In this document: positions 26,116 to 35,182 of the stretch, in pieces
Numbering within the stretch: the stretch's first letter is position 1
Layout of the letters: every line of letters starts with the position of its first letter
Origin: an uncultured Pseudomonas sp.
GTDB taxonomy: Bacteria > Pseudomonadota > Gammaproteobacteria > Pseudomonadales > Pseudomonadaceae
Direction: 5' to 3'
NCBI RefSeq assembly: GCF_943846705.1
Contig: NZ_OX044366.1
Span: 2,170,001-2,234,000, forward strand
DNA length: 64,000 bases
The notes under the pieces: generated by a model
The model's database searches: none
What the model was told of the DNA's origin: nothing
Seen by the model: only the letters and a program-made list of their open reading frames with translations
Position numbers and translations under genes: made by a program

Positions 26116-27567
26116 ATGAGCGAAGTCGTTTCTCTGTACCCGTGGAAAAGAGCCGAGCACCTTGAGAGTGGCCACAACCAGTTGCTGATCGATGGGGTCA
26201 ACACCCGCGAATTGGTCGAACGCTATGGTTCGCCACTGTTTGTTTATTCCGAAGCCAAGCTGCGGCATAACGCGCGGGATATTCTCGACAACTTCCGCCG
26301 TGTGCACGCCAATACCCGGGTTTGCTTCGCCAGCAAGGCCTGCGCCAACCTGGCGGTGCTCAAGGTATTCAAGGACTGCGGCCTGGATCTGGAGGTCAAC
26401 TCTGGTGGCGAGTTCTACAAGGCGCAAATCGCCGGGTTCGCCCCGTCGCAGCTGGTGTTCAACGGTGTGGCCAAGCAGGTGCATGAGCTGCGCGAGGTGA
26501 TTGCCGCCGGAATCAAGGCGATCAACGTCGATTCACTGTCGGAGCTGGCGCGCATTCTCACGGTGGCGGAGGAGTTGGGTAAGCAGGCCCGCGTTAGCCT
26601 GCGCATCATCCCGGAAATTCAGGGCGGCGCGGCCGCCGGTTGGCAGACTGGCACCTCGACCTCCAAATTCGGCATGACCGCCGCCGAGCAGGCCGAGGCC
26701 ATCGAGCTGATTTTGCAACATCCGCAGGCGGTCAAGCTGGTGGGGGTGCATGCGCATATCGGCACCCAGATCACCGATATCAGCGTGTACCAGGCCGAGG
26801 CCAACTTCCTTATCGATTATGTGCGTCAGGTCGGCGAGCGCCTGCCTTACCCGCTGGAACACGTGAATCTGGGTGGCGGCTTCCCGAAGAATTACAGCAG
26901 CGCGCAGGAGAACTTCGATTCGGTCGCTGCACATTATTGTGCCAACTACCGCACCGAGATCGACTTCGCCATGCTCGCCGAGCACCTGATCAAGCCGATG
27001 GCTCAGGCTCTCGGTGAGCAGATTGAGCTGATCGTCGAACCGGGGCGCAGCATGGTCAGCGACACCGCTATCTTGCTGACCCGCATCGAGGCCCGCAAAG
27101 AGCGCCAGGGGCGTCCGGTGTTTTACCTGGATGCCGGCTACAGCGTGCTGTTCGACCTGTATATCGGCTGGTACTTCCACATGCTCAACGCCTCGCGCGC
27201 TGATGATCGGGATACCCACCACTGCCGTATCGCCGGGCCGCTGTGCGACAGCAGCGACACCTACTACGACATTGAGGGCGAGGGTGCCGTGGCCGACCTG
27301 ATCGCCGAGCAACCGGCGCTGGCCGAACATCGTGCGGTGCTGGAGAAGGTGCTGGTACACCAGCCCAACCTGCGTGAATTGCCGGCTGCCACCGAGATAG
27401 GCGATGTCATTGCCCTGCTGGACGTGGGGGCCTACGCCCTGGAAATGATGAACCAGTACTGTGGTCGGCAATCGGCTGCCGCGGTGCTGGTGGACGTGCA
27501 GCAGGGCAGCCGGCTGATCCGTCGCCGTGGCGAATACCGCGACCTCCTGGCGCTTGATGTCGACTGA
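26116..27567 (+). CDS. Fold-III PLP-dependent amino-acid decarboxylase (DAP/ornithine decarboxylase superfamily)
   Basis: This 483-residue protein has an alanine-racemase-like barrel with PLP lysine in FASKACAN (Lys74), the phosphate-binding GGGFPKN (253-259) and EPGRSMVSD (308-316). Its catalytic-loop motif is CDSSDTYYD (Cys377) in place of the usual CESGD of diaminopimelate decarboxylase. It is about 65 residues longer than typical LysA. It follows the basic-amino-acid ABC operon by 31 bp and precedes a LysR gene, so a catabolic decarboxylase for the imported amino acid is likely. D-ornithine/D-lysine decarboxylases (DokD-type) have similar length and setting and are a good candidate; biosynthetic LysA is less likely. 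Confidence 0.8.
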   Translation: MSEVVSLYPWKRAEHLESGHNQLLIDGVNTRELVERYGSPLFVYSEAKLRHNARDILDNFRRVHANTRVCFASKACANLAVLKVFKDCGLDLEVNSGGEFYKAQIAGFAPSQLVFNGVAKQVHELREVIAAGIKAINVDSLSELARILTVAEELGKQARVSLRIIPEIQGGAAAGWQTGTSTSKFGMTAAEQAEAIELILQHPQAVKLVGVHAHIGTQITDISVYQAEANFLIDYVRQVGERLPYPLEHVNLGGGFPKNYSSAQENFDSVAAHYCANYRTEIDFAMLAEHLIKPMAQALGEQIELIVEPGRSMVSDTAILLTRIEARKERQGRPVFYLDAGYSVLFDLYIGWYFHMLNASRADDRDTHHCRIAGPLCDSSDTYYDIEGEGAVADLIAEQPALAEHRAVLEKVLVHQPNLRELPAATEIGDVIALLDVGAYALEMMNQYCGRQSAAAVLVDVQQGSRLIRRRGEYRDLLALDVD

Positions 27568-27668
27568 GCGATGACGCGGCCGGGCAGGCTTGCACTCGGT
27601 GGCTGGGGCAGTGCACTGTTGCCCCAGAATTGGCCAATATGACGGCCTGCCTGGGAGAACCACCGATC

Positions 27669-28622
27669 ATGCTGTCGCCCCGCGAGCGCTTGCTGCGCAA
27701 TCTGGACTGGAATCTGCTGTACACCTTTTTGGTGATAGTCGAGGAAAGCAGCATCACCGGCGCGGCGCGCAAGCTGTCGCTCAGCCAGCCCAGCGTCAGC
27801 AATGCGCTCAAGCGTCTGGAAGAACACCTGGGCATGCGCCTGATCCAGCGCAAGAAGGGCATGTTCGCCCTGACCGAGCAGGGTTTGCGGGTCTACGAGT
27901 ACATTTCCTCGGCCGGCAGCATCATCGACAAGATGGCCGAGCAGTACGCCGGTGCGGCCGGTGCGGTGCTCGGCGAGCTGCATATCCAGGTGGCCAGCCA
28001 TGTCAGCTGCCAGCCGTTCGACGACAGCCTGGCGCAGTTTCACCAGCTCTATCCCAATGTGCTGATCAGCCTCAGTTCCCAGCCCAGCGCCGACATCGTC
28101 GACGCCGTGGCGCGGGGCGGCCTGCATATCGGTATCAGCAACAAGAAAACCGCGCAGACCGGCCTGCACTTTGACCTGATTGGTTACGAGCAGATGGCCT
28201 TCTATTGTGGCCCGCGCCACCCGCTGTTTGCTCGCGAGGGACTTACGGCAGAGGACCTGCGCGGCCTGAGTTATGTGTCTTTCGAGAGCGATCAGCCGGG
28301 CGAGGGCCTTAGCGCCGTCAGCTCGGTACGCAGCCAGCAGCAGTTCTGGGGACGCCTGGTGGCCGTGTCGCCCAACGAGGAAGAAGTGCGCCGGCTGATT
28401 CTCGCCGGCCTCGGCTTTGGCGCCCTGACCGTGGAGGGGGCCAAGCCCTATGTGGCGCAGAAGCTGTTGTTCCAGCTACCGCCCTATGACCAGCTGCCGG
28501 TCAACGACGTTTACCTAGTGACCCCGGAAAACCAGCTGCTGAGCGATGTCGAGCAGCTGTTTATCGGCCTGCTGCGCGAGGCCACGGTGACGGCGGTCAG
28601 GGCACGGTATTTCAAAGAGTAG
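27669..28622 (+). CDS. LysR-family transcriptional regulator
   Basis: This 317-residue protein has an N-terminal winged helix (about residues 12-70: SSITGAARKLSLSQPSVSNA then KRLEEHLGMRLI) and a C-terminal two-lobed effector domain. It follows the decarboxylase on the same strand after a 101-bp gap and probably controls the transporter-decarboxylase operon in response to the substrate; AT-rich dyads upstream of that operon fit such a role. Start 27669 is chosen because GGGAGAA precedes it; an ATG at 27639 is in frame but lies in non-conserved sequence. Confidence 0.9.
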   Translation: MLSPRERLLRNLDWNLLYTFLVIVEESSITGAARKLSLSQPSVSNALKRLEEHLGMRLIQRKKGMFALTEQGLRVYEYISSAGSIIDKMAEQYAGAAGAVLGELHIQVASHVSCQPFDDSLAQFHQLYPNVLISLSSQPSADIVDAVARGGLHIGISNKKTAQTGLHFDLIGYEQMAFYCGPRHPLFAREGLTAEDLRGLSYVSFESDQPGEGLSAVSSVRSQQQFWGRLVAVSPNEEEVRRLILAGLGFGALTVEGAKPYVAQKLLFQLPPYDQLPVNDVYLVTPENQLLSDVEQLFIGLLREATVTAVRARYFKE

Positions 28623-28722
28623 AACGCAACCGGCTCTTCAACAGCCGGCGGGTAAAGGTTTGGCGGCGTTGTAAAAGAGCCGTTAAGCTCGCCGCTTGAG
28701 CCTCAACCGATTGATTTTCCTG

Positions 28723-29043
28723 ATGCCTGATTTGTCCCCTGCGATTGCCACGCCCGTCAGCAAAGCCTGGTTTGTCTACCTGGTGCGGGCGGCCAATGGT
28801 GCGTTGTATTGCGGCATCAGCGACGACCCGCACAAGCGCTTTGCCAAGCACCAGAGCGGCAAAGGCGCGCGCTTCTTCCATTCCAGCCCGGCGCAGGCCT
28901 TGGTGTATATCGAGGCCTGCGCGGCGAAAGGCGATGCGCTGCGCCGCGAACGCGCCATCAAGGCGCTGGCCAAGACCGCCAAGGAAGCCCTGGTCGCCAC
29001 GCAGGCTGTTATCGCCGAGGCTGATAATGCGCCATTAGGCTAA
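28723..29043 (+). CDS. GIY-YIG nuclease-superfamily protein
   Basis: This 106-residue single-domain protein has the GIY-YIG core FVYLVRAANGALYCGISDDP, then KRFAKHQSGKGARFF, and basic ERAIKALAK. It belongs to the small YhbQ-like group (UPF0213) of putative endonucleases of unclear role. No clear ribosome site helps choose between ATG 28723 and an in-frame upstream TTG at 28696. It stands alone between the LysR and GST genes. Confidence 0.88.
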   Translation: MPDLSPAIATPVSKAWFVYLVRAANGALYCGISDDPHKRFAKHQSGKGARFFHSSPAQALVYIEACAAKGDALRRERAIKALAKTAKEALVATQAVIAEADNAPLG

Positions 29044-29109
29044 GCGGGTAGGCCGATACCCTAGGCAGGGTTAAGCTGCTGGTTTATCCCCAACGCTGCG
29101 GAGCCTGTC

Positions 29110-30045
29110 ATGCACGAGTTGATCCTGCACCATTACCCGACTTCGCCCTTCGCCGAGAAGACGCGCTTGATGCTCGGTTTCAAGCAGCTGTCCTGGCGCT
29201 CGGTAATGATCCCGCCAATCATGCCCAAGCCAGACCTCACCGCATTGACCGGTGGCTACCGCAAAACCCCGGTGCTGCAGATCGGCGCGGACATCTACTG
29301 CGACAGCGCCTTGATTGCCCGTCGCCTGGAAACGGAGAAAAGCACCCCGGCGCTGTTTCCGGAAGGCCAAGAATTCAACGTCGCCAGTTTCGCCCAGTGG
29401 GCCGACTCCCAGGTGTTTCTGCATGCAGTGAGCCTGGTGTTCCAGCCGGAGTCCGTCGCCGCACGCTTCGGCAAACTGCCGCCGGAGTTCCTCAAGACCT
29501 TTATTGCCGACCGTTCGACGCTGTTCAACGGCGGCCTGGCCACCCGTGTACCGTTAGAGGTGGCCAAGCATCAATGGCCGACAATCATGGCGCGCTTGCA
29601 GCAGCAGCTTGAGCGCGAGCAGGGTGACTTTCTGTTTGGCGAGCCGTCGCTGGCGGATATCGCCATGGCCCATTCGCTGTGGTTCCTGCGCGGCACCCCG
29701 GTGACTGCGCCACTGGTGGACGCCTATCCGGCCGTCGCCACTTGGCTGGCGCGAGTGCTGGACTTTGGTCACGGTTCGTTCAGCGACATGAGTGCTGAGG
29801 ACGCCATTAATATTGCCCGTGATGCCACCCCCGCGGCGCTACCGGAAGCGCCGCTGGTTGATCCAAACGGCTTTGCCGTGGGTCAGCAGGTGGCGATTTC
29901 GGCCGTCGACTATGGTGTGGATGCGGTTGAGGGTGAGCTGGTTTTCAGCGGCACAGAAGAGCTGATCCTGCGCCGCGAAGACCCACGCGCCGGCACCGTG
30001 CACGTGCACTTTCCGCGACTGGGCTTTGCCATCAAAGCGTTGTAA
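29110..30045 (+). CDS. Glutathione S-transferase family protein
   Basis: This 311-residue protein has an N-terminal thioredoxin fold (HHYPTSPFAEKTRLMLGFK) with the cis-proline region TPVLQIGADIYCDSALI. A helical C-terminal domain (about residues 90-220) follows, then an extra 80-residue beta-rich tail (VDPNGFAVGQQVAISAVDYG onward) that standard GSTs of about 210 residues lack. The substrate is unknown. GGAG lies 8 nt before the start. Confidence 0.85.
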   Translation: MHELILHHYPTSPFAEKTRLMLGFKQLSWRSVMIPPIMPKPDLTALTGGYRKTPVLQIGADIYCDSALIARRLETEKSTPALFPEGQEFNVASFAQWADSQVFLHAVSLVFQPESVAARFGKLPPEFLKTFIADRSTLFNGGLATRVPLEVAKHQWPTIMARLQQQLEREQGDFLFGEPSLADIAMAHSLWFLRGTPVTAPLVDAYPAVATWLARVLDFGHGSFSDMSAEDAINIARDATPAALPEAPLVDPNGFAVGQQVAISAVDYGVDAVEGELVFSGTEELILRREDPRAGTVHVHFPRLGFAIKAL

Positions 30046-30094
30046 TAGGCTTAAGCACAATCGCGGGGAAATCCGCGGTTGTTGATCCGCACTG

Positions 30095-30904
30095 TTACAG
30101 GTCTTCCAGACTGAACGGTGCCGGGTCATCCGGCCAGTCCAGTTGCAAACGTTCAAATTCGCGGGCCAGCAGGCTGGCGATTATCCAGTCGCGTAACCAG
30201 CGATGGTCGGCCGGTATCACATACCAGGGCGCAGCATGGCTGTGGCTGGCACTTAACTGCTCGGCCCAACGCTGCTGGCGCAGATCAAACTGACGGTACG
30301 ATTGCAGGTCGCTACGGTGCAGCTTCCAGCGCTTATGCGGTTGCTCCAGGCGTTTACGCAGGCGTTGTTTTTGCTCGTCTTTGGATAGGTGCAAAAAGCA
30401 CTTCAGCGGCTGGATGTGCTGGGTGATTAGCTGCATTTCGAAGGCTTGGATGGCCTGGCGGCGAGCAGGCAATTCGCTGAGGTTGCACAGACCATCCAAC
30501 GGATCGCTGATCAGTCCCTCGTAGTAACTGCGGTTAAATACGCCGAGCAGGCCTGGCTCTGGCAAGCGACGCTGATAGCGCCAGAGAAAGTCATGGCGTT
30601 GTTCGCAGGCATCGGGTTTATGGAAACCGTGAATACGTACGCCCTGGGGGTCGAAGCTGTTGACCACCCGGCGAATCACCCCGTCTTTACCGGAACAGTC
30701 GGTGCCTTGCAGGATCAGCAGCAGGGCATTGCGGCGATTGGCCCAGAGCATGCGCTGCTGTTTGTTGAGCCAGGGCCGCAGGGCCGCCAACGCCTGCTTG
30801 GCCTGCTGTTTGTCTAAACCGAAGTCGCGGGCCGGATCTTGCCCAAAGAGTGCCGCCGGATCACACAGGCAGGCATCCAGCAGCGTGTCCGGCAGGCGAC
30901 TCAT
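30095..30904 (-). CDS. Polyphosphate kinase 2 family protein
   Basis: This 269-residue PPK2 has the P-loop GTDCSGKDGVIRR (about residues 66-78), a lid module region after DACEQRHDFLWRYQRRLP, and the Walker B-like VFNRSYYEG. PPK2 enzymes transfer phosphate between polyphosphate and nucleotides (NDP or NMP). The short single-domain form fits the class I/III range; class is not decided here. The start codon follows the yejK stop by 2 bp, so the genes are likely co-transcribed. Confidence 0.9.
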   Translation of the reverse strand: MSRLPDTLLDACLCDPAALFGQDPARDFGLDKQQAKQALAALRPWLNKQQRMLWANRRNALLLILQGTDCSGKDGVIRRVVNSFDPQGVRIHGFHKPDACEQRHDFLWRYQRRLPEPGLLGVFNRSYYEGLISDPLDGLCNLSELPARRQAIQAFEMQLITQHIQPLKCFLHLSKDEQKQRLRKRLEQPHKRWKLHRSDLQSYRQFDLRQQRWAEQLSASHSHAAPWYVIPADHRWLRDWIIASLLAREFERLQLDWPDDPAPFSLEDL

Positions 30905-30906
30905 CG

Positions 30907-31914
30907 CTAGTTTTTACGGCGCTTGAGTTGGTCGGTGAGCTGGGTCGGCAGGTTGCGAATCACCAAGGTGTCAGTGCTTTCGTCGTACTCGACCTTTGAA
31001 CCCAGCAGGTGCGCTTCGAAGCTGATCGACAGGCCTTCGGCGCGGCCGGTAAAACGCTGGAACTGGTTGAGGGTGCGCTTATCCGCTGGGATTTCCGGCG
31101 ACAGGCCGTAGTCCTTGTTGCGGATATGCTCGTAAAACGCCTTAGGCCGCTCTTCATCGATCAGCCCGGATAGTTCGGTGAGGGTCATCGGCTCGCCCAG
31201 CTTGGCCTGGCTGCTGGCGTAGCCGACCAGGGTCTTGGTTTTTTCGCGGGCCTGTTCTTCCGGCAGGTCTTCGCTTTCCACGAAGTCGCTGAAGGCTTTC
31301 AGCAGGGTGCGGGTTTCCCCTGGGCCGTCGACACCTTCCTGACAGCCGATAAAATCGCGGAAGTACTCCGAGACCTTCTTGCCGTTCTTGCCCTTGATAA
31401 ACGAGATGTATTGCTTGGAGTTGGCGTTGTTCTGCCATTCGGAAATGTTGATCCGCGCTGCCAGGTGCAACTGGCTGAGGTCCAGATGCTTGGCGGCCGT
31501 TACGTCCAGCGCATCGTTCACCGCCACGCCTTCGCTGTGGTGCAGCAGGGCGATGGCCAGGTAGTCGGTCATGCCTTGCTGGTAGTGGGCGAACAGCACA
31601 TGGCCGCCGGTGGATAGGTTGGATTCTTCCATCAGCTTCTGCAGCTGCTCCACGGCCTGACGGCTGAACGCGGCGAAGTCCTGGCTGTTATCCAGATAAG
31701 CCTTCAGCCAACCGCTGAACGGGTAAGCGCCGGACTCTTCGTGAAAGAAGCCCCAGGCTTTGCCCTGCTTGGCGTTATAGCTCTCGTTGAGGTCGGCGAG
31801 CATGTTCTCGATGGCCTGGGACGCGCCCAGCTCGGTGTCGCGAGCATGCAGCACTGCGGGCGTGCCATCGGGCTTCTTGTCGATCAGGTGGACGATACAG
31901 TGGCGGATCGGCAT
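30907..31914 (-). CDS. yejK: Nucleoid-associated protein YejK/NdpA
   Basis: This 335-residue protein has the NdpA family start (MPIRHCIVHLIDK), central conserved block HVLFAHYQQGMTDYLAIALL and YFRDFIGCQEGV. YejK binds double-stranded DNA in the nucleoid and is reported to interact with topoisomerase IV and gyrase in E. coli. GAGG lies about 6 nt before the start. The PPK2 gene is directly downstream. Confidence 0.94.
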   Translation of the reverse strand: MPIRHCIVHLIDKKPDGTPAVLHARDTELGASQAIENMLADLNESYNAKQGKAWGFFHEESGAYPFSGWLKAYLDNSQDFAAFSRQAVEQLQKLMEESNLSTGGHVLFAHYQQGMTDYLAIALLHHSEGVAVNDALDVTAAKHLDLSQLHLAARINISEWQNNANSKQYISFIKGKNGKKVSEYFRDFIGCQEGVDGPGETRTLLKAFSDFVESEDLPEEQAREKTKTLVGYASSQAKLGEPMTLTELSGLIDEERPKAFYEHIRNKDYGLSPEIPADKRTLNQFQRFTGRAEGLSISFEAHLLGSKVEYDESTDTLVIRNLPTQLTDQLKRRKN

Positions 31915-31950
31915 AGCGGCCTCGTGGTGCGTAAACGGAAAGTGCGCATG

Positions 31951-33285
31951 TTACCCGACCTTCGCTTGGTCAGTCGTGCGCCGCTGGTAGGAGCTCAAGC
32001 GTTCAATCATGTAACGCAGGTGCATGTGCAGCTCATACAGCTCGTTGGAGTAGGACAGCGGCACTTCTACCTGGGCCAGTTCGTCTTCGAGTTTTTCCAG
32101 ACGCTCGATTTCTGCGCCGATGTTGCCGCTCAGCTTGCCTTTGTACAGCTGCTGGTCGATCTCGCGCAGGTGCTTGTACCAGCGGTAGATGCGTGCGCGG
32201 ATGCGCCACTGGTAAATCGGGCCAATGGCCTTGAACAGCGGGAACAGCAGCACCAGCAGCGGGATGGCGAGGATGATGTAGCGGTCGGCCAGCGAGGCGA
32301 TACGAAATGGCAGGTAGCGCTGCAGGATCGGCAAACCCTTGGCGTAGTAGTACTCGGCCTCATCCAGAATCGGCAGCGACAGCGGCGGGCGAGCCGGGTA
32401 ACTGCCAGCTGGATCAAGCAGGCTGCCGTTCTTCAGCACGGTTTTGGTGGCTTCGAGGATCAGCGGGGTCAGCGAGGGGTGAAAGTCTTCGCCGGCGACC
32501 AAGGTGGCGACCGGGCCGAGGGTGGCAATGTTCGTGCTTGGCACGTTATGAGCCAAGTCGAGCATGCCTTCACCGACCTGCAGCTGGCTCAGGTACGGCA
32601 GGCGCGCCAGGTAGGCATCAATGCGGCGCAGGCCGACCAGGCGGAGCTTCGGTTCGGCGGCCAGGCGCTGCAGCAGCACATTTTCCGCCGGGCCGATGAA
32701 GAAGGCGGCGTCCAGCGTGCCGGCGATCAACTCATCGGCGGCGCGGCGACCGCCAAGCGCTTGCCACTGCGGCGGATAGTTCTCAGGCGCGATGCGGTTG
32801 GCACTCAGCAACGCGGCGGTTACCGCCTGGGTGCCGCTGCCCTCTGAGCCGATGGCCAGGCGCAGTTGCGTCAGGTTGGCCAAGCGTTCGAACGGCACAT
32901 GTTCGCCTACGAACAACCACAGTGGCTCGCGGTACATCACGCCGAGGCCGGCAATTTTCTCGCGCTGCTCATCGCTCAGGCTCAACTCTTGGCCACTTTG
33001 CACCAGAGCCAGTTCCACCTCGTCGGCCGTGAGTTTGCTCAGGTTGTCCTGCGAGCCAGCGCTGGGCACCAGTTCCAGGGTGAAGCCGTGCAGCGCCAGC
33101 TCAGCTTGCAAGCGCACGCCGAAGGCATGGTAACCGCCGTTTTCACTGCCAGTGGCCAGGCGCGCGTGCATCGGCGGTGGCGGCGCGGCAAAGTAAAACA
33201 GCGCACCGACTAGGCCGGCTAGTACCGGCACGATCCACAGGTTGGTGAGGATGAGGATTTTCAGGTCATGAAGAATGCGGCGCAT
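31951..33285 (-). CDS. Membrane-anchored TAXI-family solute-binding protein
   Basis: This 444-residue protein has an N-terminal membrane anchor (about residues 12-33). A TAXI-type binding domain follows (LATGSENGGYHAFGVRLQAE then LVQSGQE, about 43-315), then a second transmembrane helix (YIILAIPLLVLLFPLFKA, about 340-357) and a cytoplasmic helical tail of about 85 residues. Ordinary TAXI proteins are free periplasmic receptors for TRAP transporters; no TRAP permease gene is nearby. The two anchors suggest a sensor or regulator rather than an importer subunit. AAGGA lies 8 nt before the start. Confidence 0.85.
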   Translation of the reverse strand: MRRILHDLKILILTNLWIVPVLAGLVGALFYFAAPPPPMHARLATGSENGGYHAFGVRLQAELALHGFTLELVPSAGSQDNLSKLTADEVELALVQSGQELSLSDEQREKIAGLGVMYREPLWLFVGEHVPFERLANLTQLRLAIGSEGSGTQAVTAALLSANRIAPENYPPQWQALGGRRAADELIAGTLDAAFFIGPAENVLLQRLAAEPKLRLVGLRRIDAYLARLPYLSQLQVGEGMLDLAHNVPSTNIATLGPVATLVAGEDFHPSLTPLILEATKTVLKNGSLLDPAGSYPARPPLSLPILDEAEYYYAKGLPILQRYLPFRIASLADRYIILAIPLLVLLFPLFKAIGPIYQWRIRARIYRWYKHLREIDQQLYKGKLSGNIGAEIERLEKLEDELAQVEVPLSYSNELYELHMHLRYMIERLSSYQRRTTDQAKVG

Positions 33286-33360
33286 GGTCAGTCCTTGTCA
33301 GTACCTAGCTGGGCTGAGGGTAGCTGGTAAGGCTGACCAAGTTAAAGGTTAGCGGTGCTT

Positions 33361-34629
33361 TCAGTGTGGCCCGGCCGCCAGGCGCATGCTGCGCTGCTCA
33401 TTGAGGCGGTCGAGCAGGCCGAGTACGGCGAGCAAGGCCAGGGCATAGCCTGCATCCATGCCGAGCATCAGCAGCACCAGGCCGCACAACAGTGCGCTGA
33501 ATGCGGCCAGCCAGCGCCAGATCCCACGCAGCAACACCCAGCCCGCGGCCATGCTGAACAGGTAGACCAGCACGAAGTTGCCGTTGGCGTAGCGGATCAG
33601 GTCGTCCACCGTCAGGTTGAGCACGCTGGCCAGGCCGGCGCACAGCGCGCAGGCGAGCACCACCAGCAGCAGGGCGCGCGCCGGCACCCCGTGTTGGTTG
33701 CGCTGGGCCAGGCTGTCCGGCAGCTTGCCTTCGTCGGCCAGGCTCCAGATCAGCCGGGCAAAGCCCTGCATATACACGTTCATTGAGGCGAAGCAGGCTA
33801 GGTAACCGACCGTGGCGGCCAACCAGCGGGCCTTCTCGCCCAGCAGCAGGTCGAGCAAGCGTGGCAGCGAAGCCGCGTCGGTCTGCACATCACCGTAAGC
33901 ATGGAGGCTCAGCACCGCCACCGAACAGGCCCAGTACACCAAACCCGCCAGCAGCACGCCGAACAGCAAGGCCAGCGGAAAGTCGCGCTCAGGGTTCTTG
34001 AACTCTTCGCCCATGTGGGTAAAGGCTTCGATGCCGACAAAACACCAGAACATCACGGCCAGCGCCGTTGGCAGCAGGTGCCAGGAACCGCTAATCGGCG
34101 GCAGCAGTGGCTGGTGGCTGGCGGGCAAGTCGCCGACCCACCAGATCAGCGCGATGGTGCCAATAATCGCTACGGCAATCGCGCCCTGAATCAAACCCGA
34201 AGCCTTGGCTGGGCGCTGGCCGAGCAGGAGGATGGCGGCCAGGGTCGCCAGCTCAATGATCAGCGCCTGGTTATGCGTGAGGTCAAATAACGCCTGCCAG
34301 AAGCCGCTGGCAATATTCAGCGCCGCCGGTAAACCCACTGGCAGCACAGCGAGAAACAGCAGCGCGCTGAGGCGCTCCATGCGCGGGCCAAAGGCGCGGC
34401 CGATCAGGTGCGGTGCACCGCCGGCATGGGGGAAGCGCCGGCCCAATTGGGCAAAAGTAAACGCCACCGGCAGCACCAGGGCGATAAGGATCATCCAGGC
34501 CCATAACGAGGCCTCACCGGCGGCCGTCGCCGCCAGCGCCGGAATCACGAAAACTCCGGTACCGAGTAACGAGGTGCTTAGCAGGCCAATCCCTTGCAAC
34601 AGGCCCAATTCCTGATTCAGACGACTCAT
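33361..34629 (-). CDS. yjeH: APC-superfamily amino-acid exporter YjeH
   Basis: This 422-residue permease has about twelve transmembrane helices. Alignment by eye with E. coli YjeH is strong throughout (QELGLLQGIGLLSTSLLGTG, VMFWCFVGIEAFTHM, EFKNPERDFPLAL, GYLACFASMNVYMQ). YjeH exports L-methionine and branched-chain amino acids. It is divergent from an Lrp-type regulator gene, which is the likely controller. No strong ribosome site was seen. Confidence 0.92.
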   Translation of the reverse strand: MSRLNQELGLLQGIGLLSTSLLGTGVFVIPALAATAAGEASLWAWMILIALVLPVAFTFAQLGRRFPHAGGAPHLIGRAFGPRMERLSALLFLAVLPVGLPAALNIASGFWQALFDLTHNQALIIELATLAAILLLGQRPAKASGLIQGAIAVAIIGTIALIWWVGDLPASHQPLLPPISGSWHLLPTALAVMFWCFVGIEAFTHMGEEFKNPERDFPLALLFGVLLAGLVYWACSVAVLSLHAYGDVQTDAASLPRLLDLLLGEKARWLAATVGYLACFASMNVYMQGFARLIWSLADEGKLPDSLAQRNQHGVPARALLLVVLACALCAGLASVLNLTVDDLIRYANGNFVLVYLFSMAAGWVLLRGIWRWLAAFSALLCGLVLLMLGMDAGYALALLAVLGLLDRLNEQRSMRLAAGPH

Positions 34630-34754
34630 GTTGTATGCTCTGCGGTTTCGTTCGCCATGTTAAATCGCCCACCTGATTCAGGCAGCTGGCGAAGCGTCGG
34701 CTTTGCCCGACGAAATGGCGGCATTCTCCAGCACATTGCTTTTGAGAGCACCCC

Positions 34755-35174
34755 GTGGACAAGTTCGACCAGCAGATACTCGCCTTGCTGCGCGCCGATG
34801 CGCGTTTACCCGTCAGCCAGATCGCCCGCGAGGTCAACCTGTCGCGCTCGGCGGTGAGTGAGCGAGTCCGCCAACTGGAGCAGCGCGGCGTGATCAGCGG
34901 CTACCACGCACACGTAACGCTGCCGGGTGAGGCGGCGATCAAGGGCTATCTGGAGTTGTTCTACAGCGGCGGCCGTTGTGAGCACTATGTCGAGTTGATG
35001 CGCGTATTCCCCGAAGTGCGGCGCTGCAGCGGCATCAGCGGTGAGACCGACATGCTGGTGTATATCGAGGCGCCTTCAATGCTGCGCTTTAGTGAGGTGC
35101 GTGGCGAGATCGAAAACTTCCCCGGTATGCAGAAAGTGAAGACTCATATGATGGTTAAGGATTGGACCTTTTGA
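34755..35174 (+). CDS. Lrp/AsnC-family transcriptional regulator
   Basis: This 139-residue protein has an N-terminal helix-turn-helix (LPVSQIAREVNLSRSAVSER) and a C-terminal RAM ligand-binding domain (about 65-135). It begins with GTG at 34755, with GAGAG upstream. The gene is divergent from yjeH over a 125-bp intergenic region, the classic arrangement for a local amino-acid-responsive regulator. The sbcD start lies 8 bp after its stop codon. Confidence 0.92.
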   Translation: MDKFDQQILALLRADARLPVSQIAREVNLSRSAVSERVRQLEQRGVISGYHAHVTLPGEAAIKGYLELFYSGGRCEHYVELMRVFPEVRRCSGISGETDMLVYIEAPSMLRFSEVRGEIENFPGMQKVKTHMMVKDWTF

Positions 35175-35182
35175 CTCAGCCC

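Noticed and set aside
26533..27663. 376-codon minus-strand frame inside the decarboxylase gene
   Set aside because: Antisense shadow; the sense strand carries all PLP-enzyme motifs.
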